A DNA stretch of 64,000 nucleotides, taken from the NCBI RefSeq assembly GCF_006715725.1, contig NZ_VFNU01000001.1:4402001-4466000 (forward strand). The letters run 5' to 3'. This document shows positions 8,521-16,183 of this stretch, piece by piece; position 1 is the stretch's first letter; each line of letters opens with the position of its first letter. Made by a program: the position numbers and the translations under genes. The stretch comes from Nocardioides sp. SLBN-35. GTDB taxonomy: Bacteria > Actinomycetota > Actinomycetes > Propionibacteriales > Nocardioidaceae. The notes below the pieces were generated by a model. The model made no database searches. It was not told where the DNA came from and was given only the letters and a program-made list of their open reading frames with translations.

Positions 8521-9705
8521 ATGGATCTGGTGCCCCTGCGCTCCGTCCCTGGCGCCGGCCTGCTCCCCGCCCCGGACCAGGTCGTCGCTGCCGCGAGCAA
8601 TGTCGCCCACAAGCTGCTCTACGGCGGCGTGGCCGACCTGCGCCCGATGCCGCGCACCCTGATCGACGACGGCACGCTGCGGGAGGTCTACCACTACCGG
8701 CCGTCGGGCCACGTGCAGGAGCACGGCGACCCCGTGCTGCTGGTGACGCCGCTCGCTGCGCCGTCGAGCTGCTACGACCTGCGCCGCGGCTGCTCGCTGG
8801 TCGAGCACTTCGTGACGGAGGGCCGGCCGACCTATCTCGTGGAGTACGGCGAGGTCTCCTTCCGCGACCGCAACCTCGGCATGGAGCACTGGGTCGACGA
8901 GGTCGTGCCCAACGCGATCCGCGCGGTGTCCGAGCACGCCGGCGGCCGGCCGGTGCACGTGATCGGCTGGTCCCTGGGCGGCATCTTCTCGCTGCTCACC
9001 CTCGCCGACCAGCGCTCGGGCGAGCTGCCCGTCGCGTCGCTGACCGTTGTCGGCTCGCCGATCGACATCTCGCTGGTGCCGCTGCTCGCGCCGTTCCGGC
9101 CGCTGCTCAACCTGTTCAACGGCAACGGCCCGATCACCAAGGGCTACCAGATGCTCGGCGGGGCGCCGAAGCCACTGGTGAAGTGGGCCTTCCAGCTCAC
9201 CGCCTTCCAGAAGCTGGTGACCAAGCCGATCGCCCTGGCCACCCATGTCGACGACCGCGAGTTCCTCGCGCAGGTCGAGGCGGTCGACCGATTCACCTCG
9301 AACATGATCGCCTACCCCGGCCGCACGTTCGGGCAGCTCTACCACCGCTTCGCGAAGGGCAACCAGCTCGCCAGCGGCACCTTCGAGCTCGACGACCGGA
9401 CCATCGACCTCGGCGAGATCACCGTGCCGGTGCTGGTCTTCGGTGGGGCCACTGACGGCATCGCTCCGGTCCCGGCGGTGCGGGCCGTCGTACCCATGCT
9501 GGCGAAGTCGCCCGAGGTCCGCTTCGAGGTCGTGCCGGGCGGCCACCTCGGCATGCTGACCGGCCGCGCGGCACGGACCACCACCTGGTTGGCGATGGAC
9601 GAGTGGATCACCGAGTGGTCCACCGACAACCGGCCGGCCACCCCCATCGGCACCAACCGCAAGCGGCGGCACTCCTCCGCGGCGTCGCGAGCGCTCGGCA
9701 AGTGA
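8521..9705 (+). CDS. alpha/beta hydrolase, PhaC-like
   Basis: A 394-residue cytosolic alpha/beta-hydrolase whose layout resembles class III-like polyhydroxyalkanoate synthase relatives (PVLLVTPLAAPSSCYDLRRG, then GWSLGG at 149-154, VPVLVFGGATDGIAPV, and the His in VVPGGHLGML). The nucleophile position is Ser151, not the Cys required in true PHA synthases, so a hydrolase or transacylase activity is more likely than polymerisation. It shares a GTGA overlap with the downstream transporter and heads a three-gene operon. Confidence 0.8.
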   Translation: MDLVPLRSVPGAGLLPAPDQVVAAASNVAHKLLYGGVADLRPMPRTLIDDGTLREVYHYRPSGHVQEHGDPVLLVTPLAAPSSCYDLRRGCSLVEHFVTEGRPTYLVEYGEVSFRDRNLGMEHWVDEVVPNAIRAVSEHAGGRPVHVIGWSLGGIFSLLTLADQRSGELPVASLTVVGSPIDISLVPLLAPFRPLLNLFNGNGPITKGYQMLGGAPKPLVKWAFQLTAFQKLVTKPIALATHVDDREFLAQVEAVDRFTSNMIAYPGRTFGQLYHRFAKGNQLASGTFELDDRTIDLGEITVPVLVFGGATDGIAPVPAVRAVVPMLAKSPEVRFEVVPGGHLGMLTGRAARTTTWLAMDEWITEWSTDNRPATPIGTNRKRRHSSAASRALGK

Positions 9706-11009
9706 GCCCACGGATCGGGTACGGCGCGGGCTCGGTCGCCACGGGTGCGTTCGGCACCGTCCCCGGCCTGATGCTGCTGCCCTACCTGACCGACACGCTC
9801 GCCGTCCCCGCCCTGCTGGCGGGCGCGATCGTGCTCGTGCCGAAGGCGTGGGACGTCGTCCTCAACCCCATAGCGGGGCGGATCAGCGACCGCACGGTCG
9901 ACCCGCGCGGGCCGCGGCGTCCGTGGCTGCTGCGCGCCGGGCTGGTGCTGGGCGTGTGCTTCGCGGTCCTCTTCGCCGGTCCCGACCTCGGCTCGCGGGC
10001 CTTCGACGCGGCCTGGGTGCTGGTGGCCTTCCTGGCCTGCGCGACGGCGTACGCCTTCTTCCAGGTGCCGTACGTCGCGATGCCCGCCGAGATGACCGAC
10101 TCCTACGCCGAGCGCACCCGGCTGATGACCTGGCGGGTGGCGATCCTGGCGTTCACGATCCTGCTCGCCGGCGCCAGCGCCCCGGCGATCCGCGACGCGG
10201 TCGGCGGCCGCGACGGCTACCGGGTGATGGGCGTCGCGATGGCCGCGATCATCGTCACCGGCGCGCTGCTCGCCTACCGCGGCACGCGCGACGCCCGCAT
10301 CGGCGAGGTGGCGCCGGGACCGGGCAGCCTGCGCGACCAGCTCCGGCTCGTCGCGGCGGCCCGCGACTTCCGGCTGCTGCTCGTCACGTTCGTGGTGCAG
10401 GCGCTGGCGACCGGCTGCATGCTCGCCGGCGTCGACTACCTCGCCGGCGACGTGCTCGAGCACGACGGCGCCTCGACCGTCCTGTTCGTCTGCTTCGTCG
10501 GTCCGGCGCTGCTGCTGACGCCCGCGTGGGCGGCGATCGGGCGCCGGGTCGGCAAGAAGCGGGGCTACGTCGCCGCCTCGCTCGTGCTCGCCGCCGGAGC
10601 GGCACTTGCGGTGCTCGCCGGCCACGCACCGTCGTCCGTGGTGTTCGCGGCGGTCGGCCTGGTCGGCGTCGGGTACGCCGGCGTGCAGGTGTTCCCGATG
10701 GCGATGCTGCCGGACGCCGCGGCGGTCGACGCGCGTCGTACCGGATCGTCGCGGGTGGGCGTCTACACCGGCGTGTGGACCGCGGGCGAGACGCTGGGAC
10801 TGGCGCTGGGTCCCGGCCTGTTCGCGGTCGTGCTGGCCCTGGGGTCCTACCGCTCCAGCGACAGCGGCGACCTGTTGCAGCCCGACTCCGCCGTCACCGC
10901 GATCACGCTCGGATTCTCGGTCCTGCCGGCCCTGCTGGTGCTCGCCAGCCTGTGGTGGCTGCGTGGCTACGCTCTCGACGAGAGGGAGGTCGATCTCGTT
11001 GACGCCTGA
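9702..11009 (+). CDS. MFS transporter, GPH/MelB type
   Basis: A 435-residue membrane transporter with about 12 membrane segments and a GTG start inside the upstream stop codon (GTGA). The stretch FFQVPYVAMPAEMTDSYAERTRLMTWRV is the glycoside-pentoside-hexuronide:cation symporter signature (VPYxAL..E.T.D..ER..L...R), and VLNPIAGRISDRT is the cytoplasmic loop motif. The usual substrates are sugars or conjugates carried with H+ or Na+. Context (acyl hydrolase upstream, PLP decarboxylase downstream) leaves the cargo open. The C-terminus overlaps the next gene by 11 bases. Confidence 0.85.
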   Translation: MSPRIGYGAGSVATGAFGTVPGLMLLPYLTDTLAVPALLAGAIVLVPKAWDVVLNPIAGRISDRTVDPRGPRRPWLLRAGLVLGVCFAVLFAGPDLGSRAFDAAWVLVAFLACATAYAFFQVPYVAMPAEMTDSYAERTRLMTWRVAILAFTILLAGASAPAIRDAVGGRDGYRVMGVAMAAIIVTGALLAYRGTRDARIGEVAPGPGSLRDQLRLVAAARDFRLLLVTFVVQALATGCMLAGVDYLAGDVLEHDGASTVLFVCFVGPALLLTPAWAAIGRRVGKKRGYVAASLVLAAGAALAVLAGHAPSSVVFAAVGLVGVGYAGVQVFPMAMLPDAAAVDARRTGSSRVGVYTGVWTAGETLGLALGPGLFAVVLALGSYRSSDSGDLLQPDSAVTAITLGFSVLPALLVLASLWWLRGYALDEREVDLVDA

Positions 11010-12438
11010 GGACATCCGCGCCCGGCTGGCCGCACTGCAGGCCGACGACCTGCCCGTGCACGGCGGCCGCACCCTCGCCTACGTCTACGACGCCGGTCTG
11101 GCCGAGGTCGACGCCCTGGCCCGTGAGGCGGTGGCGGCATTCGCCGGCAGCAACGGCCTGGACCCGACGGCGTTCCCGAGCCTGCTGGCGATGGAGAACG
11201 ACCTGGTGGCCTTCGCGCGTGCACTGGTCGATGGTCCGGAGACGATGGTGGGGACGCTGACCTCGGGTGGCACCGAGTCGTGCCTGCTCGCCGTCCAGGG
11301 CGCGCGGGACGCGCGGCCCGACGTGCGCGACCCGTCGATCGTCGTAGCGGACACGGTGCATGCGGCCTTCCACAAGGCCGGGCACTACTTCGGCGTCCGG
11401 GTGGTCGTGGTGCCGGTCGGTCCCGACCACCGGGCCGATGCCGCAGCCATGGCGGCCGCCATCGACGACACCACGGTGCTGGTCGTGGCCAGCGCGCCGT
11501 CGTACGCCGACGGAGTGGTCGACCCGGTCCCGGCGGTCGCCGCGGCAGCGGCGGCGCGGGGCGTGCGCTGCCACGTCGACGCCTGCATCGGCGGCTGGGT
11601 GCTGCCCTACGCCGCCCGGCTGGGCCGGCCCGTGACTCCGTGGACGTTCGCGGTCGAGGGCGTCACCTCGATCTCGACCGACCTGCACAAGTACGCGTAC
11701 GCACCGAAGGGTGCGTCCCTGCTCCTGCACCGCGATCCGTCGCTGCGCCGCCCGCAGTACTTCGCCCATGCCGGCTGGCCCGGCTACACGATGCTCAACG
11801 CGACCCTGCAGTCCACCCGCTCGGGCGGCCCGACCGCCGGGGCGTGGGCGACGGTGCAGGCGATCGGCGACGCCGGGTACCTGCGCCTGACCGAGCAGGC
11901 GCTGGTCGCCACCGACGCGATCGCTGCGGGGATCTCGGCCCTGCCCGGGCTCTCGCTGGTCGCCTCGCCGGAGTCGACGCTGGTCGCCGCGGTGGCCGCT
12001 GCGGGTCTCGACGTGTTCACCGTCTGCGACGAGATGGCGGCCCGTGGCTGGTTCGTCCAGCCCCAGCTGTCCTACGGCGACCGCCCGCCCTCGCTGCACG
12101 TCGCGATCAGCGCGGCCACCGACGCCGAGGCGTTCCTGGCCGCGCTGCGCTCGTCGGTGGAGGCGGCGCGCGAGGCCGGCCCGGTGCCGGTCGACCCGGG
12201 CGTAGCCGAGCTGCTGCGCAGCCTCGACCCCGCGACCCTCGGCGACGCCGAGTTCGACCTGCTGCTCGCCGCCGGTGGCCTGGCCGGAGACGACGGCGAC
12301 CTCGGGCTGCCGGAGCGGATGGCACCGGTCAACGCGCTGCTCGACGTCGCCCCGCCGGCCCTGCGGGAAGCGGTCCTGGTCGCGTTCCTGGACCGGCTGG
12401 CTCGGCCGGGCGCCGGGTCGTTCGCTCCCGGGACATAG
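10999..12438 (+). CDS. PLP-dependent decarboxylase / sphingosine-1-phosphate lyase-like
   Basis: A 479-residue group II PLP decarboxylase-fold enzyme. Visible landmarks are TSGGTES (88-94, phosphate cup), the HVDACIGGW Asp that binds the pyridine nitrogen (near 194), and STDLHKYAY with the Schiff-base Lys231. Family relatives include sphingosine-1-phosphate lyase, glutamate and aromatic decarboxylases. The start is most likely the unusual TTG at 10999: GAGGGAGG lies 10 bases upstream, inside the end of the transporter gene, while no ATG or GTG fits that spacing. Translational coupling to the transporter is expected. Confidence 0.82.
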   Translation: MTPEDIRARLAALQADDLPVHGGRTLAYVYDAGLAEVDALAREAVAAFAGSNGLDPTAFPSLLAMENDLVAFARALVDGPETMVGTLTSGGTESCLLAVQGARDARPDVRDPSIVVADTVHAAFHKAGHYFGVRVVVVPVGPDHRADAAAMAAAIDDTTVLVVASAPSYADGVVDPVPAVAAAAAARGVRCHVDACIGGWVLPYAARLGRPVTPWTFAVEGVTSISTDLHKYAYAPKGASLLLHRDPSLRRPQYFAHAGWPGYTMLNATLQSTRSGGPTAGAWATVQAIGDAGYLRLTEQALVATDAIAAGISALPGLSLVASPESTLVAAVAAAGLDVFTVCDEMAARGWFVQPQLSYGDRPPSLHVAISAATDAEAFLAALRSSVEAAREAGPVPVDPGVAELLRSLDPATLGDAEFDLLLAAGGLAGDDGDLGLPERMAPVNALLDVAPPALREAVLVAFLDRLARPGAGSFAPGT

Positions 12439-12462
12439 TCCCAAAGGACTAACGCGTCCCGG
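12428..12462. terminator. nested hairpin over the decarboxylase stop
   Basis: CCGGGAC (12428-12434) pairs with GTCCCGG (12456-12462), and inside it AGTCC pairs with GGACT around a CAAA loop. The structure works on either strand, without a U-tract. It probably ends the 8521-12438 operon and any minus-strand RNA coming from the right. Confidence 0.5.
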
Positions 12463-12463
12463 C

Positions 12464-12750
12464 CGCGTTCCCGATGCCCGGCCTGCGTCGTACTCCGTAG
12501 ATTCCTCACTACCGACGCGGACCTCAGGTTCGCTGGAGGGAGCCCCACCGGGTCCGGCACCCCATTGCCGGGAGTGCCCCCGGAGGACCAGCAGAACTCG
12601 AGATCCGCGTCGGAGCTACGCCGTACGCCGGCAGTGGCGCCCCTGGGAGGGAGAGGGGCGCCCGCCGGCGACGCGGCGTCAGGGAGCAGCAACCACGGCC
12701 GGGCCCTCTGGAGGGGTGGGGTCTGGGGGGACCGCGACACCTGTGGTGTC
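12464..12750 (-). ncRNA. candidate structured RNA in a 325-base gap
   Basis: The gap 12439-12763 has no credible ORF but folds strongly. A 14-pair helix joins 12512-12525 to 12600-12613; as RNA it is uninterrupted only on the minus strand, where the single odd pair becomes G-U. It extends inward through GUUC/GAAC and GCUGG/CCAGC. Further hairpins: 12736-12750 (GACACC/GGTGTC), an 8-bp GGCGCCCC/GGGGCGCC stem near 12636-12662, and GCGTCG/CGACGC near 12485-12517. The long interrupted helix recalls 6S/Ms1-type RNAs. I found no RNase P, tmRNA or SRP consensus. Strand and ends are inferred. Confidence 0.4.
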
Positions 12751-12751
12751 C

Positions 12752-12757
12752 TAGGGT
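12752..12757 (+). promoter_or_regulatory. TAGGGT -10 box, leaderless ung
   Basis: TAGGGT ends 6 bases before the GTG at 12764 and directly follows the GACACC-TGT-GGTGTC palindrome (12736-12750), which could act as an operator for ung. Confidence 0.6.
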
Positions 12758-12763
12758 TCGGCC

Positions 12764-13462
12764 GTGGGTGCTCTCCAGGGACTCGTCGACCAGGGCCTGA
12801 TGGCCGCCGACTGGGCCGAGGCCCTCGCGCCGGTCGAGGACCGGGTCGCCGCGCTCGGGCAGTTCCTGCGTGCCGAGATCGCCGCGGGCCGTGCGTATCT
12901 GCCGGCCGGCGAGCACGTCTTCCGCGCGTTCCGGCGCCCGCTCGCCGACGTCCGTGTCCTCATCGTGGGCCAGGACCCGTACCCGACCCCCGGGCACCCG
13001 ATCGGCCTCAGCTTCGCCGTCGACCGCGGCGTGCGGCCGATCCCGCGCAGCCTCACGAACATCTACCAGGAGCTGGCCAACGACGTCGGCTTCGTCTCCC
13101 CCGGCCACGGCGACCTCACCGGGTGGGCCGACCAGGGCGTCATGCTGCTCAACCGGGTCCTGACCGTGCGCCCCGGCGAGCCCGGATCGCACCGCGGCCA
13201 GGGCTGGGAGCACGTCACGGCCTGCGCCATCCAGGCCGTCGTACGGCGGGCCGAGGCGGGCGCGCCGATCGCCGCGATCCTGTGGGGCCGGGACGCGCAG
13301 ACGCTCCGACCCCATCTCGGCCCGATCCCGTCGGTCGAGTCCCCGCACCCCTCGCCGCTGTCGGCCTCGCGCGGGTTCTTCGGGTCGCGGCCGTTCAGCC
13401 GGGTCAACGCCCTGCTCGTGGAGCGCGGCGGGCAGCCCGTCGACTGGACCCTGCCGGCCTGA
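12764..13462 (+). CDS. ung: uracil-DNA glycosylase, family 1
   Basis: A 232-residue enzyme that removes uracil from DNA to start base-excision repair. All catalytic motifs are intact: GQDPYP at 69-74 (catalytic Asp71), LLN at 128-130 (uracil recognition) and HPSPLS at 195-200 (catalytic His and leucine-loop). Length is normal for the family. The GTG start at 12764 is supported by the leaderless TAGGGT box. It stands alone; the next gene has its own ribosome-binding site. Confidence 0.96.
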   Translation: MGALQGLVDQGLMAADWAEALAPVEDRVAALGQFLRAEIAAGRAYLPAGEHVFRAFRRPLADVRVLIVGQDPYPTPGHPIGLSFAVDRGVRPIPRSLTNIYQELANDVGFVSPGHGDLTGWADQGVMLLNRVLTVRPGEPGSHRGQGWEHVTACAIQAVVRRAEAGAPIAAILWGRDAQTLRPHLGPIPSVESPHPSPLSASRGFFGSRPFSRVNALLVERGGQPVDWTLPA

Positions 13463-13527
13463 GCCCGCATTCAGGCTGAGCATCAGCCGAGGGTTTCTCG
13501 GGGCCCTCGTCCGGGGAGGGACGAGTC

Positions 13528-14340
13528 GTGTACGAGCCGTACGTCCCGCCCGCGAAGGACTCCGACCCCGGCACCCCGTGCCGGTGCGTCGCCGAGGGTG
13601 TCCCCTGTCCGTGGGACTGCGACCGTTGCCCCGCCGAGTGCCCCGAGCGGGAGGCGGTCACGCAGCCGGTGGCCGAGCGGTCGTCGTACCGGAGCTATCG
13701 GTCGCGGCGGCGCCGGACCTACACCAGCACCTCCTCCTCGAGCACCTCGAGCAGCTCCCCGGGTGGGTCCTCGTGGCGCTCCGGTCGCTCCTCCGGCGGC
13801 TCGTCGGGCAAGTCGGGCGCGTCGAAGAAGGCCGGCGCGGGCATCGGCGCGGCCGCGACCGCCGCGGCCGGCGGGTTCGGCGCGCTGAGCTCGGGCAACG
13901 ACGACACCCCGGACCCGACGCCGGACTACTCGTACCACGCCGACAGCGACACCGACCCCTACCAGTACGGCAGCGACCCGTACGCCGTCGTGGACCGGGC
14001 CGAGGCACCGGTCGTCTCGTTCCGGACCCGCAAGGACGGCCGTCTGGTCGTGGTCACGGGCAGCTGGCGCGACGTCGACCACTCCGGGACGTGCGAGGTC
14101 GAGGTCACCGTGACCGAGCGGACCCACCGCGTGATCATCGAGGCCGGCACCGACCTGACGCGGTTCGACGTCGACCGCGGCGAGACCTGCCCCGCGCCCG
14201 ACATCTGGGCGACCGAGAAGACGGTGCTGTTCCTGGACGAGCCGGTCGGCGACCGGCAGGTGGTGACCTCCGGCCCACTGCTCGAGGGCGGCTCCCCGAT
14301 CGACCCGCCCGGGCTCGCCCCGGTGCCGCGCGCCGACTGA
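13528..14340 (+). CDS. Cys-rich and Ser/Arg-rich hypothetical protein
   Basis: A 270-residue protein of unknown family. The first 45 residues are Cys-rich (CRC..C.W.CDRCPAEC, eight Cys) and may bind metal. Residues 50-105 are a low-complexity Ser/Arg/Gly region, then a possible Gly/Ala membrane-like segment (GAGIGAAATAAAGGFGAL) and a C-terminal beta-rich domain from about residue 155 (VVSFRTRKDGRLVVVTGSWRDVDHSGTCEVEVTV). GGGAGGG lies about 8 bases before the GTG start. It stands alone between ung and the dioxygenase. Confidence 0.7.
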   Translation: MYEPYVPPAKDSDPGTPCRCVAEGVPCPWDCDRCPAECPEREAVTQPVAERSSYRSYRSRRRRTYTSTSSSSTSSSSPGGSSWRSGRSSGGSSGKSGASKKAGAGIGAAATAAAGGFGALSSGNDDTPDPTPDYSYHADSDTDPYQYGSDPYAVVDRAEAPVVSFRTRKDGRLVVVTGSWRDVDHSGTCEVEVTVTERTHRVIIEAGTDLTRFDVDRGETCPAPDIWATEKTVLFLDEPVGDRQVVTSGPLLEGGSPIDPPGLAPVPRAD

Positions 14341-14356
14341 CCCACCTCACTCCACC

Positions 14357-14385
14357 TTGTCCGGCGACACGTCGGGGAATATAGT
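14357..14385 (+). promoter_or_regulatory. sigmaA-type promoter for the dioxygenase
   Basis: TTGTCC (14357-14362), a 17-base spacer and TATAGT (14380-14385) form a good -35/-10 pair. A Shine-Dalgarno (GGAG) precedes the ATG at 14411, so this transcript is not leaderless. Confidence 0.6.
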
Positions 14386-14400
14386 TGAACTCTCAACTAT
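14381..14400. promoter_or_regulatory. palindromic operator, MarR-like
   Basis: ATAGTTGA-ACTC-TCAACTAT is a 20-base palindrome with 8-base arms covering the -10 box and predicted transcription start of the dioxygenase gene. The TAGTTGA/TCAACTA half-sites resemble MarR-family operators. No MarR gene is nearby. Confidence 0.65.
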
Positions 14401-14410
14401 TGGAGTGGAC

Positions 14411-15196
14411 ATGACGACGGACACCAGCACCCGGATGCCGGCCCTCTACATCGGGCACGGCGCTCCCCCGCTCCTCGACGACGTGCTGTGGTCGAGCCAG
14501 CTCGCCGCCTGGGCGGGCGACCTCCCGCGGCCGAAGGCGATCCTGATCGTCAGCGCCCACTGGGAGTCGGCTCCCCTGTCACTGACGGCGAGCGGCGCGC
14601 CACTGGTCTACGACTTCGGCGGGTTCGCGCCGAAGTACTACCAGATGACCTACGAGACGCCCGACGCCACCGCGTTCGCCCGGCAGGTGGCGGCGATGAT
14701 GCCGCGCACCGAGCCGATCCACCAGCACTCCTCGCGCGGCCTCGACCACGGCGCCTGGGTGCCTCTGAAGATCATGTACCCGCAGGCCGACATCCCGGTC
14801 CTGCAGATGTCGATGCCGACCCACGACCCGGGCCGCCTCATGGAGATCGGGCGCCGCCTCAAGCCGCTGCGCGACGAGGGCGTCCTCATCATCGGCTCCG
14901 GCTTCCTCACCCACGGCCTGCCGTTCCTGACCTCCTGGGAGCTCGACGCTGCCGCCCCCGGCTGGTCCTCGGACTTCGACGCCTGGGCCGGCGAGGCGAT
15001 GGCGCGCGGGGACGTCGACGAGCTGGCGTCGTACCGTGACAAGGCGCCGGGCATGCCGTACGCGCACCCGACCGTCGAGCACTACACGCCGCTGTTCGTC
15101 ACGCTCGGCGCCGCGAGCGACCCCACCGAACCCGGCGACCAGGTGATCGACGGGTTCTGGATGGGCCTGTCCAAGCGCAGCCTTCAGGTGTCCTGA
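14411..15196 (+). CDS. LigB/4,5-DOPA-type extradiol dioxygenase
   Basis: A 261-residue class III (LigB superfamily) dioxygenase. The iron-binding pattern is clear: His near residue 16 in LYIGHGAPPLL, His in VSAHWES, and the conserved His in GSGFLTHGLPFL; PTVEHYTPLFVTLGA is the C-terminal signature. YgiD/DOPA-dioxygenase homologues cleave catecholic rings or have broad substrate use in stress resistance. The ATG at 14411 follows GGAGTGGAC. The palindrome at 14381-14400 points to ligand-controlled repression. Its end overlaps the convergent MerR gene by 13 bases. Confidence 0.85.
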   Translation: MTTDTSTRMPALYIGHGAPPLLDDVLWSSQLAAWAGDLPRPKAILIVSAHWESAPLSLTASGAPLVYDFGGFAPKYYQMTYETPDATAFARQVAAMMPRTEPIHQHSSRGLDHGAWVPLKIMYPQADIPVLQMSMPTHDPGRLMEIGRRLKPLRDEGVLIIGSGFLTHGLPFLTSWELDAAAPGWSSDFDAWAGEAMARGDVDELASYRDKAPGMPYAHPTVEHYTPLFVTLGAASDPTEPGDQVIDGFWMGLSKRSLQVS

Positions 15197-15471
15197 GCCA
15201 GCCGCCGCCGCAGCCGGGCGACCTCGGCCTCGAGCTCGAGCACCCGCGCGATGCCGACCAGGTTGAGACCCTCCGAGAGAAGGTCGCGGATCCGGTGCAG
15301 GGTCTCGATGTCGGCTCGGCTGTAGAGCCGGGTGCCGCCGTCGCTGCGGTCGGGCGAGAGCAGCCCGCGCCGCTCGTAGACGCGCAGGTTCTGGATCTGG
15401 AGCGACGTCATCTCGGCCGCGATCGAGATGGCGAAGACACCCCGGTTCCGTTCGCGATCTCCTTGATTCAC
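15184..15471 (-). CDS. MerR-family regulator, HspR-like
   Basis: A 95-residue regulator with a GTG start. The MerR winged-helix is plain: FAISIAAEMTSLQIQNLRVYERRGLLSP, then GTRLYSRADIETL, followed by a short coiled-coil tail (LELEAEVARLRRRLAQ). It lacks any C-terminal ligand-binding domain, like HspR. It is divergent from hsp20 with 76 bases between start codons, so it is the obvious candidate regulator of that gene. The classical HAIR inverted repeat (CTTGAGT/ACTCAAG) is not present, so the binding site must differ. Confidence 0.85.
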   Translation of the reverse strand: MNQGDRERNRGVFAISIAAEMTSLQIQNLRVYERRGLLSPDRSDGGTRLYSRADIETLHRIRDLLSEGLNLVGIARVLELEAEVARLRRRLAQDT

Positions 15472-15491
15472 GACGACAGATTATCTATAAC
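15463..15491 (+). promoter_or_regulatory. hsp20 promoter TTGATT-N17-TATAAC
   Basis: TTGATT (15463-15468) and TATAAC (15486-15491) are 17 bases apart. The AT-rich TTAT-CT-ATAA inverted repeat at 15481-15490 overlaps the -10 and is a candidate MerR/HspR-like site. Confidence 0.5.
15478..15483 (-). promoter_or_regulatory. TAATCT -10 box, leaderless merR
   Basis: On the minus strand TAATCT ends 6 bases before the GTG at 15471. Confidence 0.5.
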
Positions 15492-15547
15492 AGTCAATGC
15501 AGATCTACTGCACCGGCCGATCGCCGGACATCGAAGGGAGACATGTC

Positions 15548-15991
15548 ATGTTGCTGCGTACCACCGACCCGTTCCGTGACTTCGACCGGCTCGCCGGCCA
15601 GCTCCTGGGCGCCGGTCTCGGTACGACGAACCGGCCCGCCGTGATGCCGATGGACGCCTGGCGCCAGGGCGATCAGTTCGTGCTCGAGTTCGACATCCCG
15701 GGCGTCAGCCGGGAGAGCATCGACATCGACGTCGAGCGCAACGTGTTGACCATCAGGGCCGAGCGCATCGCCGGCAACGGCGACTGGCAGCGCCTGGCCT
15801 CCGAGCGCACCCACGGACAGTTCTCGCGCCAGCTGGTCCTCGGCGACAACCTGGACCTCGACCGCATCGAGGCGGCGTACGACAACGGCGTGCTCCGCCT
15901 GGCCATCCCCGTCGCCGAGAAGGCGAAGCCGCGCAAGGTCGAGATCTCCACCGCCTCGCCGGCCGCCGACCGCGAGGCGATCGAGGCCTGA
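15548..15991 (+). CDS. Hsp20/alpha-crystallin small heat-shock protein
   Basis: A 147-residue ATP-independent chaperone. The alpha-crystallin domain starts near residue 37 (MDAWRQGDQFVLEFDIPGVSRESIDIDVERNVLTIRAER) and ends with the AAYDNGVLRLAIPV signature. I place the start at the ATG at 15548 (MLLRTTDPFRDFDRLAG, the normal Hsp20 N-terminus) because GAAGGGAG lies 7 bases upstream; an in-frame ATG at 15497 would put extra residues before it without a ribosome-binding site. It is divergent from the MerR gene. Confidence 0.92.
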   Translation: MLLRTTDPFRDFDRLAGQLLGAGLGTTNRPAVMPMDAWRQGDQFVLEFDIPGVSRESIDIDVERNVLTIRAERIAGNGDWQRLASERTHGQFSRQLVLGDNLDLDRIEAAYDNGVLRLAIPVAEKAKPRKVEISTASPAADREAIEA

Positions 15992-16183
15992 CCGACCCGG
16001 CACGAACTGTCGCTCAGGCACCGCCGACCCGGCACGAACTGTCGCTCAGGCACCGCCGACCCGGCACGAACTGGCCGACAGATCCGGCCGACCCGGCAGA
16101 AGTTCTGCCGGGTCGGCGCAATTCTCGGGCCATTTCGAGCCGGGTCGGCGGAAAACCGGAGCGACTTCGCGCCGGGTCAGCGG
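15992..16183. repeat. CCGACCCGGC-core intergenic repeat cluster
   Basis: Two exact 32-base tandem units (15992-16023, 16024-16055) and a partial third (16056-16073) are followed by a near-perfect 31-base palindrome (16087-16117, 15-base arms around one G), then two inverted core copies (16139-16150, about 16169-16183), the last covering the ALDH stop codon. It looks like a REP/BIME-type palindromic repeat family. The central palindrome can serve as bidirectional terminator between hsp20 and the convergent ALDH gene. Confidence 0.8.

Noticed and set aside
8521..9705. Polyhydroxyalkanoate synthase
   Set aside because: The nucleophile is Ser in GWSLGG, where PHA synthases need Cys.
12426..12446. 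DosR/DevR box at GGGACATAGTCCC
   Set aside because: One base shorter than the consensus spacing and located at a gene end; better explained as part of the hairpin.
12620..12645. Cobalamin riboswitch suggested by GCCACTG on the minus strand
   Set aside because: The other conserved blocks are missing and no gene lies downstream on that strand.
12439..12763. RNase P RNA, tmRNA or SRP RNA in the gap
   Set aside because: Neither strand has the GAGGAAAGUCC core of RNase P, a tmRNA end or the SRP GGAAG core.
15497..15547. Earlier in-frame start for hsp20 at 15497
   Set aside because: No ribosome-binding site; the ATG at 15548 has one and gives the normal Hsp20 N-terminus.
15992..16073. CRISPR array
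   Set aside because: The 32-base units adjoin with no variable spacers, and no cas genes are present.
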